This document shows, one piece after another, positions 1 to 7,321 of a stretch of DNA of 42,658 nucleotides (the stretch's first letter is position 1; each line of letters starts with the position of its first letter). This stretch comes from Candidatus Omnitrophota bacterium (GTDB lineage Bacteria > Omnitrophota > Gorgyraeia > Duberdicusellales > 4484-171): the NCBI GenBank assembly GCA_024542985.1, contig JAMXCX010000010.1:1-42658 (forward strand), written 5' to 3'. A model generated the notes under the pieces. It worked only from the letters and a program-made list of their open reading frames with translations. It searched no databases and had not been told where the DNA came from. A program made the position numbers and the translations under genes.

Positions 1-14
1 AAGGAGGTGTATAA

Positions 15-191
15 ATGGCGAGAACGAAAAAGGAAACAATAAAGATTTTTAAAATAGTAAGCCTGGGGGAGGAACTTTGTCCTGAAGACATCTCCCGTAT
101 TTTAAAGGAAGAAATAACCTTAAATTCTAAAGAACCTGATATCTTTTTTACTGTGACTGAATGCTCAGTCGAGGATGCTATGCATAATTAA
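15..191 (+). CDS. Small hypothetical protein (58 aa)
   Basis: This is the only credible plus-strand gene in the window. It reads 58 codons from ATG at 15 to TAA at 189-191. A near-perfect Shine-Dalgarno (AAGGAGGTG at 1-9) lies just upstream, which is the main reason to believe it. The product starts MARTKKETIKIF, is highly charged and has two cysteines (C22, C50). It has no membrane segment or signal peptide, and I do not recognise a family. It converges on the GDYXXLXY gene with a small hairpin between them. Its promoter, and any partner gene, would lie left of the window. Confidence 0.6.
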   Translation: MARTKKETIKIFKIVSLGEELCPEDISRILKEEITLNSKEPDIFFTVTECSVEDAMHN

Positions 192-197
192 AGATAA

Positions 198-214
198 ATG
201 AGCCCAGCCCTCAT
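198..214. terminator. Weak bidirectional hairpin between convergent genes
   Basis: ATGAG and CTCAT form a 5-bp stem around a 7-nt loop, with T-rich sequence on either side (CTTTACTATTT to the right; TTATCTTT on the minus strand). It sits between the stop codons of two convergent genes, the expected place for a shared terminator. The stem is short, so this is tentative. Confidence 0.35.
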
Positions 215-277
215 CTTTACTATTTAATTGTCGTTGTTTATATTTACTGGCGGGATAGCTCTTATTACTTTAAGCAG

Positions 278-1066
278 CTACCTATATTCCTTACCCTCAT
301 GCAGCAATCTCGTAGGGTAACCATATCCATTTTTATCAATAGCCACTTCGACTATAACCGGCTTTCTGTCTAATCTTTGAGGATTTCTAGTCACTTCTCC
401 TATTTTAAGAAGAGCGCTGTTGTATTTTTTCATAATAATATCCTTTACACCCTTGCTGATAATGTCTTCTTTTACCCAAAGTTCAAATTCCTTTTCCCAT
501 TTATCCAGGCTCCAACGGGAAATACCGCTTTTATAAATTCTTTTAGTCTCAGGGTCTAACTGTTCAATCCGCTTTTTCCGTAAATCCTGGACCTGGCGCC
601 AATCAGTTCGTCTATTAACCCTGTCTACCTCTTGGGCCGATTTTTCATTTAAGAAAAAGGACTCTATTCCATAATGCAAATTAAGAGTCTTGCGATAAGC
701 ATAGCTATAATTATAATAGCTGGGAAGCCTGCCGCGAATATAAAGTTTGTGTTTATCTTTGGGGCGATTTTTATATATACTCTCAGCCTGCCAATAATCG
801 CCTTGTTTTTTAAGCACTACGAAAAGCTCATCCCCGCTTCTTAAATTTTCAGATTTAGTATCTTTCAACAACTCTTTCGGCAATGTGCTTATTTCATAAC
901 GCAAGACCGCGAAATGACCGCGAAAAAGACTCACAGGATCATAAGGAATAGTTTTTAAAAAAATTCTTCTAGCCCGGCTTAATTTAACACTATGAAAGCA
1001 TATCATCGAACTTAAAAAAAATATCTGAAGCCCTAATATAATGAAAAGTAAATTCTTTTTCTTCAT
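278..1066 (-). CDS. GDYXXLXY domain protein
   Basis: This 262-residue protein has one N-terminal membrane segment (about residues 5-24) and an otherwise soluble, probably periplasmic body. The family signature, usually RGDYxxLxY after a DP(x)2LxRG lead-in, appears as DPVSLFRG then HFAVLRY (residues 43-57), so the Asp-Tyr pair is His-Phe here. The second conserved family stretch, YGIESFFLN (132-140), is intact. Its start overlaps the stop of the DUF2157 gene by four bases (ATGA), so the two are translationally coupled. GDYXXLXY and DUF2157 genes are recurrent neighbours in bacteria. Their joint function is unknown, and I infer only a membrane-associated role. Confidence 0.85.
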   Translation of the reverse strand: MKKKNLLFIILGLQIFFLSSMICFHSVKLSRARRIFLKTIPYDPVSLFRGHFAVLRYEISTLPKELLKDTKSENLRSGDELFVVLKKQGDYWQAESIYKNRPKDKHKLYIRGRLPSYYNYSYAYRKTLNLHYGIESFFLNEKSAQEVDRVNRRTDWRQVQDLRKKRIEQLDPETKRIYKSGISRWSLDKWEKEFELWVKEDIISKGVKDIIMKKYNSALLKIGEVTRNPQRLDRKPVIVEVAIDKNGYGYPTRLLHEGKEYR

Positions 1067-2406
1067 TGGCTAGCGCCCTTTAGCATTCTTTCTTCAAACT
1101 CTCTCCGTTTCTTATTAGCGAATACTGCTCCGCCGATAAGTATCGCTCCTCCCAATATAAACAACAAAGACCTGGGCATCATCTTCCAGAAAATATCAAA
1201 ATACCGGCTTAATATATCTAAAAAGAAAATCGCAATTCCTAAGCGAAATATTCCTTCATTGCTTTTTAAAAACCCGATATAAATAAACCCTAAAGCCTGG
1301 AATAACAAAATAATATTATAACTCAAAGAAACTGTGCGCACTGACGAGAATGACAAAAGCATTGCCATGACCTGTAAAACAAATAACCACAAAACTAATT
1401 TAATTTCTTTAATTTCAGGCTTATTGTCTGCAGTACGATACAGGCGGTAAAAAATAAAAATGCCTCCTGCAGATAAAAAGAGAATCAGCAAATTTATCCC
1501 TAATGGTAAACTGATTAAATGCTCACCCTTATCATAATGATGAGTAAAGGTAAGTGAATAAGTACCTAAGGCAATAAAAATGATGCTTAAGAATTTATAA
1601 AGAAAAGAAAAACTAAATAACTTGCTGCTTCGCTGATGCCATATACCTAAGCCGTACAAAATAACTCCCCAGGCTCCATAGATTGTAACCAAAATTACGT
1701 GCCCGATAAAACCCTTGTCAGTGAAAGTTCTATCCATAGGGTAGGCTAGAACCCAAAAACGCGTAAGCCACATGGTAATACCAACCAGTATAACAAATAA
1801 AGAGAATCTTTGCTTACGCAGGTAGCATAAGGAAATCAAAACCGCTGCTAATATGAAAAACCCATAGCCTGCCCGCTGAGAATAATAAGTATAGTATGAA
1901 CCCAGCCAAACGCAGCTTAATATTGAAGAAAGCGTTAATATCATCCAGGAACGATAAACAAAAGCCAGCGGCAAAATACCCAATATCCAGAATAGAATTC
2001 CTGCAGAAAAATTATAGTGTATCTGATATATCTGGGCTATTAACCACACTCCTGCCCCAAAAGAAAACGCACCTATTAAAAGAAAGCCCTCTCCTAGCCC
2101 AGGATAGTTATCCTTAACGCAGCGAAAGTAATACCCGGAAATATTAAAACCTGAGATTACTGAAAATATTATCAATATTTTGAAGGGCCGGCTTATTTTA
2201 TCCCAGTTAGAGGCAACAAAAAGAAGAATTCCTAATCCAACAAGGATAGAACCCAAAGTAACTATAGTATTAATTAAGCGGTTGTATTCCAGGCGTTCGG
2301 CATATTTAGCCTGGATACGGCTAGCCTGAGTATCATCAATAAGGCCTTCATTGCGCCACTTAGCTATTTCTTCGAAGAGTCTTTTTATCCACCCTTTAGA
2401 AACCAT
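1063..2406 (-). CDS. DUF2157 domain integral membrane protein
   Basis: A polytopic membrane protein of 447 residues from this ATG. The cytosolic N-terminus reads EIAKWRNEGLIDDTQASRI, typical of DUF2157, where a short helical motif precedes about a dozen hydrophobic segments. The C-terminus is charged (KKRREFEERMLKGASQ). The start is uncertain: an in-frame TTG at 2430 lies directly behind a GGCGGGG stretch and would add eight residues, whereas the ATG at 2406 lacks a clear Shine-Dalgarno but matches the family N-terminus. It is coupled by a 4-nt overlap to the GDYXXLXY gene. Function unknown. Confidence 0.85.
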   Translation of the reverse strand: MVSKGWIKRLFEEIAKWRNEGLIDDTQASRIQAKYAERLEYNRLINTIVTLGSILVGLGILLFVASNWDKISRPFKILIIFSVISGFNISGYYFRCVKDNYPGLGEGFLLIGAFSFGAGVWLIAQIYQIHYNFSAGILFWILGILPLAFVYRSWMILTLSSILSCVWLGSYYTYYSQRAGYGFFILAAVLISLCYLRKQRFSLFVILVGITMWLTRFWVLAYPMDRTFTDKGFIGHVILVTIYGAWGVILYGLGIWHQRSSKLFSFSFLYKFLSIIFIALGTYSLTFTHHYDKGEHLISLPLGINLLILFLSAGGIFIFYRLYRTADNKPEIKEIKLVLWLFVLQVMAMLLSFSSVRTVSLSYNIILLFQALGFIYIGFLKSNEGIFRLGIAIFFLDILSRYFDIFWKMMPRSLLFILGGAILIGGAVFANKKRREFEERMLKGASQ

Positions 2407-2513
2407 ATTATTTAATTTTAAATCACTCAATCCCCGCCGTCAAGCCAATTAAGAACTACCCAACAAGCCAAAGGCCTACTCCGGGTGGTCTGTTGGCCTA
2501 CCCTTTAATATCG

Positions 2514-3317
2514 TCAATTCACTGGAAGTTGTTTAATTACTTTATTAGTAAGTGCCTCTTTCAGAGCAATTTTATCTTTAGAATAAGCTATATAAGTCGG
2601 TGTAGCCGTATCGGACCAGCTCCCGCAATTTGCATATATCCCCTTGCCTACAATCTCAAGTTGCGGCCTATGGGTATGGCCAAAAATAACTATTCTTGCC
2701 CCTTTGTTCATATGATTTTTTACTGCTTCTTCAAACTCAACAAAATGCCCGCCTCTTTTAATATATTCTTTTGTCGCCGGTGTAATCTTATTTCTTATAA
2801 ACACAGCTTCCTGCAAGAACTCATCTAAACCTTCCATTGCTTTCTTTGTCCATTTATCAATATCAGGGTGAATTAATTTTTCTAAACCGGCCAGGAATAA
2901 AGAAAAGCATTTACCCGGAGGCCATTTAATGATTTTTAGGGAATTCTTATAACGATTAAAGATGTCATAGCGGTGGCCGTGTTCGGCAACAATTCCGGAT
3001 TTACTGTCGCGGTATTCTAGGGCGATTCCGCAGTTTGAATCTTTAAATTTTACAAAAGGTATATAATCATGGTTTCCGATTACATAGCTGAGCTTTACTT
3101 TATCCCGAAGGGCTAGAAGTTTATTTATAATTCCACTATGCTGAAACAAAACTCTATCCAAATCAGCTTGCCAGAGTTCAAGAAAATCGCCCAGAATAAT
3201 CAGCTCCTCAGCCTCAAGACTAACAAATTCAAGAAATCCAAGAAACTCTTTATCCCGATGAAAATCATCGCTTCTTGAACCATCACCTAAATGTAAATCG
3301 CTGATAAATACTTTCAC
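2514..3317 (-). CDS. Metallophosphoesterase, LpxH-like (UDP-2,3-diacylglucosamine hydrolase family)
   Basis: A calcineurin-type phosphoesterase of 267 residues with the full metal-ligand set: D7-x-H9 (SDLHLGD), D44 (LGDFLE), N82-H83 (GNHD), H113/H115 (EHGHR) and H214-x-H216 (GHTHRP). The order and the GDFLELW variant place it near the LpxH/YbbF group, which hydrolyses UDP-2,3-diacylglucosamine in lipid A synthesis. An LpxL-like acyltransferase elsewhere in the window fits a lipid A-making cell. A distinct extra segment (about 120-200) is helical. The start is GTG at 3317 with no strong ribosome-binding site. It sits apart from other lipid A genes, so the exact substrate is unproven. Confidence 0.75.
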   Translation of the reverse strand: MKVFISDLHLGDGSRSDDFHRDKEFLGFLEFVSLEAEELIILGDFLELWQADLDRVLFQHSGIINKLLALRDKVKLSYVIGNHDYIPFVKFKDSNCGIALEYRDSKSGIVAEHGHRYDIFNRYKNSLKIIKWPPGKCFSLFLAGLEKLIHPDIDKWTKKAMEGLDEFLQEAVFIRNKITPATKEYIKRGGHFVEFEEAVKNHMNKGARIVIFGHTHRPQLEIVGKGIYANCGSWSDTATPTYIAYSKDKIALKEALTNKVIKQLPVN

Positions 3318-3422
3318 TTTAATTATAGTTATAAGTAATTATACCAAGGATTTAAAGGCAGGAAAAGCTTTAAAGATAAATATAGTGACCATAGGCTAAG
3401 GGCTTATGGCTTTAACCTAAAA

Positions 3423-3459
3423 GGACGCCTGTTCGCTCCTCCCAAACGAACTGGCGCCC
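3423..3459 (-). terminator. Strong hairpin after the rhodanese gene
   Basis: Arms around GTTCG/CGAAC and GGCG/CGCC pair over about ten base pairs with one T-T mismatch and an 11-nt loop. On the minus strand it is followed only by TTTT, so termination efficiency is doubtful. It lies between the rhodanese stop (3513) and the start of the phosphoesterase gene (3317). Confidence 0.4.
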
Positions 3460-3512
3460 TTGAAAGATTCAGCGTTTTTAAACTTTAGCTTAAGCCAAAT
3501 TAATTAGCAGCT

Positions 3513-3887
3513 CTATACAATGCAAGTATTTCTCTTGCCTTCAAAGCTACCGCAAATACTCCCCTGCACCGGCAACCGCCCTTCTTTGTAATCCTTTAAG
3601 CCTCCTTTGTAATCCAGCACATGCTCAAAGCCCATAGCCATTAACTGTTTAGCAGCATTTGTACTCGCCTGGCAGTGAAAGCTTGCGCAATAGACTACAA
3701 TCGTGTCTTTTTTGTTAAGAAAATCGATAGCTTTTTCTCCTAGTTGCTCAAAAGGTAGTGAAATGGCCCCCTTTATATGCTCGAAATTATAATGCTCTCT
3801 GCTCAAAACATCAACCAATTTAAAAGGCTTATTAGAAGCCATCAAATTTATTAATTCGTCTGTAGTTATAAATTGAATTTTATTCAT
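3513..3887 (-). CDS. Rhodanese-like domain protein
   Basis: A single-domain rhodanese of 124 residues. The active-site loop is VVYCASFHCQAS with the presumed catalytic cysteine at C67 and a second at C72; further cysteines lie at the C-terminus (SICGSFEGKRNTCIV). The upstream motif LVDVLSREHYNFEHIKGA is the standard CH2A segment (LIDVRxxxEyxxGHIxGA) with Leu-Ser where the Arg usually sits. Such proteins move sulfane sulfur or, when inactive, bind it as sensors. The ATG at 3887 has a good ribosome-binding site (AGGGGGTG) and its own near-consensus promoter, so it is probably monocistronic. Confidence 0.85.
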   Translation of the reverse strand: MNKIQFITTDELINLMASNKPFKLVDVLSREHYNFEHIKGAISLPFEQLGEKAIDFLNKKDTIVVYCASFHCQASTNAAKQLMAMGFEHVLDYKGGLKDYKEGRLPVQGSICGSFEGKRNTCIV

Positions 3888-3909
3888 TTTGCACCCCCTT
3901 TTTCATTAA

Positions 3910-3938
3910 ATGATACAATTTTAGTGTCATTTTGTCAA
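3910..3938 (-). promoter_or_regulatory. Sigma-70-type promoter of the rhodanese gene, with operator-like dyad
   Basis: TTGACA (3938-3933), a 17-nt spacer and TATCAT (3915-3910). The predicted start is about 16 nt before the ATG, leaving room for the ribosome-binding site. The spacer and -10 carry an imperfect inverted repeat, TGACACTAAAATTGTATCA, whose arms match at six of eight positions, so a repressor could bind there. Confidence 0.6.
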
Positions 3939-4101
3939 GTAAACTCACAGAATATTTACTAGAATATCCTAATATTTATAAGGGTTTTAAAGCGCGGAGG
4001 TAAAAATTGTCTGATAGGAGAAAATTGTTTCTCTGGACAAAACAAAGTCAGCCTTGCCAAAGACCTCTCTCATAATCTCATGCAGGAACCGATAGCAGAC
4101 C

Positions 4102-4308
4102 TCAGCCAATTGCTTTATCGAACTCTTCTACTGAAATAGCGGGAAAAGTAGTAAAGGAAATATCACTTAACTTAGTAACTGATATTGAGGCTTTCATTGC
4201 CTCTAAAGACTCTGAAAACTCAACGACAAAAGCCAAATCATAACTGCCCAATAAGGCATACATTGCTTGTACTTTGCCTCCGGATTTCTCAATAATATTA
4301 TCTATAAT
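4102..4308 (-). pseudogene. GYD-domain protein remnant, N-terminus missing
   Basis: Translating this stretch in one frame gives IDNIIEKSGGKVQAMYALL, then GSYDLAFVVEFSESLEAMKA and SISVTKLSDISFTTFPAISV, ending EEFDKAIG and a stop. This matches the C-terminal two thirds of GYD-family proteins (GG-K-x-A-x-Y...G-x-Y-D...E near the C-terminus). The usual first ~20 residues are absent: an in-frame TAG lies directly upstream (4309-4311), then the end of the membrane-protein gene. The first internal ATG (4263) would give only 53 residues and has no clear ribosome-binding site. It is therefore probably a decaying gene, though a short expressed form cannot be excluded. Confidence 0.55.
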
Positions 4309-4336
4309 CTAAAATCAACAAATAGCTTCTGAGCTT

Positions 4337-5017
4337 TTAGCTATTCTTAGAATGTCTTTGCTTTAGCTCATCAAGATATCTTCCTGCTATATCCCTTCCG
4401 CCCAATCCAAAGGCTAAAGATAAAGCAAGGCAAAGGCCGGCAAAGAAAATATTAAAAGTAGTTGATACAAGAAGCGGATCTATGCCTAGCTGTTTTAAAA
4501 AAATGGTTATTGCAAAAATTACAATTGCTCCTTTACTTATATTGCTGAGCAATTCTGGCTTGGGTAAATCAGCGTTACTAGCAGCAGTATGCACTACTCC
4601 GTAAACGAGGTTCCCCAAAAATAAACCCAAGATTAAAACAAACAAAGCCGCTATAACCTTAGGGATATAGCCAAGCAGGCCTTCTAAGAGCTGTGAGGCC
4701 ACAGTTAAGCCTAAAGCGTTAACTACCATCGCCAAAGTCATAATCATAACCAACCAATAAGCCAGGCCGCTTATTATCTGACTCGCAGTGACTTTTACCT
4801 CGCCCTTGCTTAATACTTTTGATATGCCGGATTTATCAGCTAGAGTACTAAAATGTAAAAACTTAAGTAACTTTTTAACTGCTCCTCGGATTACCTTGGC
4901 TATAATCCAACCTACGATCAAGATGAGTAAGGCACCGACTAATGAAGGGATAAAATTTGCTATCTTTGTCAACATTTCCTGCACTGGTTCTGCTACAAGA
5001 GCTTTCCAATTACCCAT
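4337..5017 (-). CDS. Mechanosensitive-channel-related TM-helix repeat membrane protein
   Basis: A 226-residue protein with about four to five membrane segments. It has the conserved TM-helix motif of the small-MscS-associated family (VGALLILIVGWIIAKVIR near residue 30, repeated as IAALFVLILGLFLGNLV near 130). It lacks the beta domain of true MscS channels. The C-terminus holds a glycine-rich stretch (ALAFGLGGRDIAGRYLDEL) like the region after TM3 in MscS relatives. The start at 5017 has an excellent Shine-Dalgarno (AAAAGGAGG). A role in osmotic or envelope stress is inferred from the family only. The neighbours (GYD remnant, small lipoprotein) give no functional clue. Confidence 0.75.
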   Translation of the reverse strand: MGNWKALVAEPVQEMLTKIANFIPSLVGALLILIVGWIIAKVIRGAVKKLLKFLHFSTLADKSGISKVLSKGEVKVTASQIISGLAYWLVMIMTLAMVVNALGLTVASQLLEGLLGYIPKVIAALFVLILGLFLGNLVYGVVHTAASNADLPKPELLSNISKGAIVIFAITIFLKQLGIDPLLVSTTFNIFFAGLCLALSLAFGLGGRDIAGRYLDELKQRHSKNS

Positions 5018-5222
5018 TTTTCAGTCCTCCTTTTAAAGTTTCTAAATCTACCTTAAATTTTTAACACCCTACATAAATTTTACTCTCTATTTGCCTATAA
5101 GCACCACCTCCCAAATATTCTCTGGTAATGAATAACTCCCTAACCAAACTCCCCCTATTTCTCTGAAAATTCTCCATTTCTTAATTATTTTTCCCCAAGG
5201 TGAATTTTTGATTTTTATAGTC

Positions 5223-5259
5223 CCGGCTTTTAAGGGTATTACCTAAGTAGGTATGCCGG
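5223..5259. other. Palindromic hairpin in the intergenic region
   Basis: CCGGC (5223-5227) pairs with GCCGG (5255-5259), and inside it TACCT/AGGTA pairs around AAGT. The result is a two-tier dyad with one asymmetric internal loop. It lies between the membrane-protein gene and the small lipoprotein gene, with no U-tract on either side, so it looks like a protein-binding dyad or small structured repeat rather than a terminator. I do not recognise it. Confidence 0.35.
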
Positions 5260-5305
5260 ATTGTCCAACTCTCCCTAAAAATTAAAGCCAATTTACATTA
5301 TCCTG

Positions 5306-5428
5306 TCAATCGTTAATTAATTTCCAGAGAGCATAACTGGCCCCGGCTGAAATAAGGGTTCCTAAACTAGCACAGCCTTGTACAAGTGGCATCAGTAATA
5401 ATAACAGGATAATTATAAATTTTTTCAT
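5306..5428 (-). CDS. Very small lipoprotein (40 aa)
   Basis: Forty codons from ATG (5428-5426) to TGA. The sequence begins MKKFIIILLLLLMPLVQG followed by C19, a textbook signal peptide with lipobox LVQGC. The mature part is only about 22 residues (CASLGTLISAGASYALWKLI...). A Shine-Dalgarno (AGGGAGA) sits about nine bases upstream and a perfect -10 box TATAAT at 5458-5453. Lipobox, ribosome-binding site and promoter together support a real gene. It resembles entericidin-type mini-lipoproteins in size, but there is no sequence reason to assign that function. Confidence 0.7.
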   Translation of the reverse strand: MKKFIIILLLLLMPLVQGCASLGTLISAGASYALWKLIND

Positions 5429-5613
5429 TATCGACTTTTCTCCCTTGAAAATATTATAGCAGGAATTTTTTAGATTTGTTAGACTTTTTTATTTAAACTT
5501 ATAAAAATAACCCTTAAAGGCTCTTTCGAAAGGTAAAAAGTAAAACCACAATAATAAATATCTTTTGCACCATCACCTTGCAAGCTCCTTAAAGTTAAGT
5601 CAGCTAATTCATC

Positions 5614-6657
5614 CTAAAAGCAAGGTTTCTTTTGTTCTTTCAAGCATGGTTTTTCGCATTTGTAGCATACTTCATTTCTAAGATATCCATCATTGAAAAA
5701 TTCAGTAATATTGTCAAGGGTAGTTTTGGCAATATTATGCAAAGCCTCGGCAGTAAAAAATCCTTGATGCGAGGTAATTAATACATTCGGAAAGGTTAAC
5801 AAACGCGCGAGCACATCGTCACTTATCATTTCAGAGGATAAGTCTTCAAAGAAATATTCACTTTCCTCTTCATAAACATCAAGGCCTGCTGAGCCTATTT
5901 TCCTACTTTTAAGACCCTCTATCAAAGCTACCGTATCAACTAACTTCCCTCGGCCGGTATTAATTATCATAACACCATCTTTCATTTGCTTTATACTCTC
6001 TCTATTAATCATATGCGCAGTTTCTGAAGTTAACGGACAATGGAGCGATATAACATCTGATTTTCTATATAGCTCTTCTAACTCTACATATTTAATATTC
6101 ACAGAATCAGCATATCCTGTATCAGGATGGGGATCATAAGCCAGAACATGCATACCGAATCCTTTTAATATAGGCACTAAACATTTTCCTATTTTTCCGG
6201 TTCCGATTATGCCTGCGGTTTTACCATGCATATCAAAGCCAAGCAAACCTTTAATAGCAAAGTTTCCGTCACGAGTACGATAATAAGCTTTGTGCGTTTT
6301 GCGATTCAATGACAACATCAAGGCTATTGCATGTTCGGCCACAGCATAAGGAGAATAGGCCGGAACTCTTACAACAGGAATTTTTCCATAAGCAGCTACA
6401 AAATCTACATTGTTGTACCCCGCGCAACGTAAGGCAATTATCTTTACTCCATGTTCTACTAAATGGCCGATAACTTCTTTGTTGACAGCATCATTAACAA
6501 AAACACAAATGCTGTCAAACCCCTGAGTAACTTCAACTGTCTTAGAGCTTAAATGGGCATCAAAATAAACTATTTTAAATCCAAATTCTTTGTTTACTTC
6601 TTCGAAAGATTGCCGGTCATAGGGCTTGGCGTCAAAAAAAGCAATTTTTTTATCCAT
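5614..6657 (-). CDS. ldhA: D-lactate dehydrogenase (D-2-hydroxyacid dehydrogenase family)
   Basis: 347 residues with the standard two-domain layout: catalytic halves around a Rossmann fold (GTGKIG at 152-157). Catalytic Arg is in NTGRG (R236), Glu in LDVYEEE (about 264), and His in TSHQGF (H297). The LRCAGYNNVD motif (near 77-85) is typical of fermentative LdhA, which reduces pyruvate to D-lactate with NADH. The C-terminus carries an unusual cysteine-rich tail (C331, C334, C338, C346) that could bind metal or be redox-active. The ribosome-binding site is weak. It follows phhB with about 140 bases between and may share its promoter. Confidence 0.9.
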   Translation of the reverse strand: MDKKIAFFDAKPYDRQSFEEVNKEFGFKIVYFDAHLSSKTVEVTQGFDSICVFVNDAVNKEVIGHLVEHGVKIIALRCAGYNNVDFVAAYGKIPVVRVPAYSPYAVAEHAIALMLSLNRKTHKAYYRTRDGNFAIKGLLGFDMHGKTAGIIGTGKIGKCLVPILKGFGMHVLAYDPHPDTGYADSVNIKYVELEELYRKSDVISLHCPLTSETAHMINRESIKQMKDGVMIINTGRGKLVDTVALIEGLKSRKIGSAGLDVYEEESEYFFEDLSSEMISDDVLARLLTFPNVLITSHQGFFTAEALHNIAKTTLDNITEFFNDGYLRNEVCYKCEKPCLKEQKKPCF

Positions 6658-6800
6658 AGCTATCTTTTTATTTTTTCAATTCAAAATTTTGCGCTGGTAC
6701 CCCTCCCATTCTTTAGAGAACTCCCTCCTCTAACAGGGTAAACTATTCGTATCCGGTAATTACAAATATAAAGTATCCTTAGACCGAATTATCAGAAAAA

Positions 6801-7139
6801 TTATTTAATTATATTATCTGTCTTTGCTGCCATTATGAAATCGTTGCGATGCAATCCTTTAATTTTATTGGTCCACCACCAAACAGTAAGTCGATTGTAT
6901 TCAACAAGCATTTCCGGATGATGCCCTTGTTCTTCTGCCAATTTTCCAATTTCATTAACAAAGGCAAGAGTCTCTTTGAAATTATTAAATCTAAATTCAC
7001 GAACTAATTTTTTTATATTTTTCTCCTCAATAATATTCCATTCGGGAATCTTTAGCTTAAATTCACCTATTTGCGCTTCTGTTGCTAGTGGTGCTCCTAC
7101 CTTACAGACTTCACATTTTAGAGCTTCTAAACCCTCCAT
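6801..7139 (-). CDS. phhB: 4a-hydroxytetrahydrobiopterin dehydratase (PCD/DCoH)
   Basis: 112 residues from ATG at 7139, chosen because GGGAGGGG lies five bases upstream; an in-frame TTG at 7187 would add 16 residues but lacks a ribosome-binding site. The family signature is clear: EEQGHHPEMLVEYN followed by VWWWT, with the catalytic His pair. The enzyme dehydrates 4a-carbinolamine to recycle pterin cofactor for aromatic amino acid hydroxylases. Many bacteria carry it without such hydroxylases, where it may act in molybdopterin or folate-related metabolism. No hydroxylase is visible here, so its partner is unknown. It has its own promoter just downstream of gltD. Confidence 0.9.
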   Translation of the reverse strand: MEGLEALKCEVCKVGAPLATEAQIGEFKLKIPEWNIIEEKNIKKLVREFRFNNFKETLAFVNEIGKLAEEQGHHPEMLVEYNRLTVWWWTNKIKGLHRNDFIMAAKTDNIIK

Positions 7140-7273
7140 TTTCCCCTCCCTCATAAACTTATCTAATTTTATTTTTTCTAATACCAAAAATAAACGGCTA
7201 TCTTTTAAAATTTTTACCTGTAATTATTATCTATTTTTTTAGACGTAAATAGCATTTTAAAGCCTGAATGCAA

Positions 7274-7302
7274 ATTATATCTCGCTCTTTCATGAAAAAC
7301 AA
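7274..7302 (-). promoter_or_regulatory. Probable promoter of phhB/ldhA
   Basis: TTGTTT (7302-7297), 17-nt spacer, perfect TATAAT (7279-7274), placed after the gltD stop and about 130 bases before the phhB start. The -35 matches consensus at four of six positions. Confidence 0.5.
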
Positions 7303-7321
7303 GAGTAAAATTAAATCTGGA

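Noticed and set aside
2445-2505. CCAACA/TGTTGG hairpin between the phosphoesterase and DUF2157 genes
   Set aside because: The stem is short with a long loop and no U-tract; too weak to list as a terminator.
3318-3512. Possible tRNA or structured RNA around the strong hairpin
   Set aside because: Only one hairpin is present; no cloverleaf, T-loop or CCA end can be drawn.
3970-4101. Short minus-strand frame ending VLSRETIFSYQTIFTSAL before the GYD remnant
   Set aside because: About 45 codons with a stop directly upstream, no ribosome-binding site and no recognisable family; not strong enough for a gene call.
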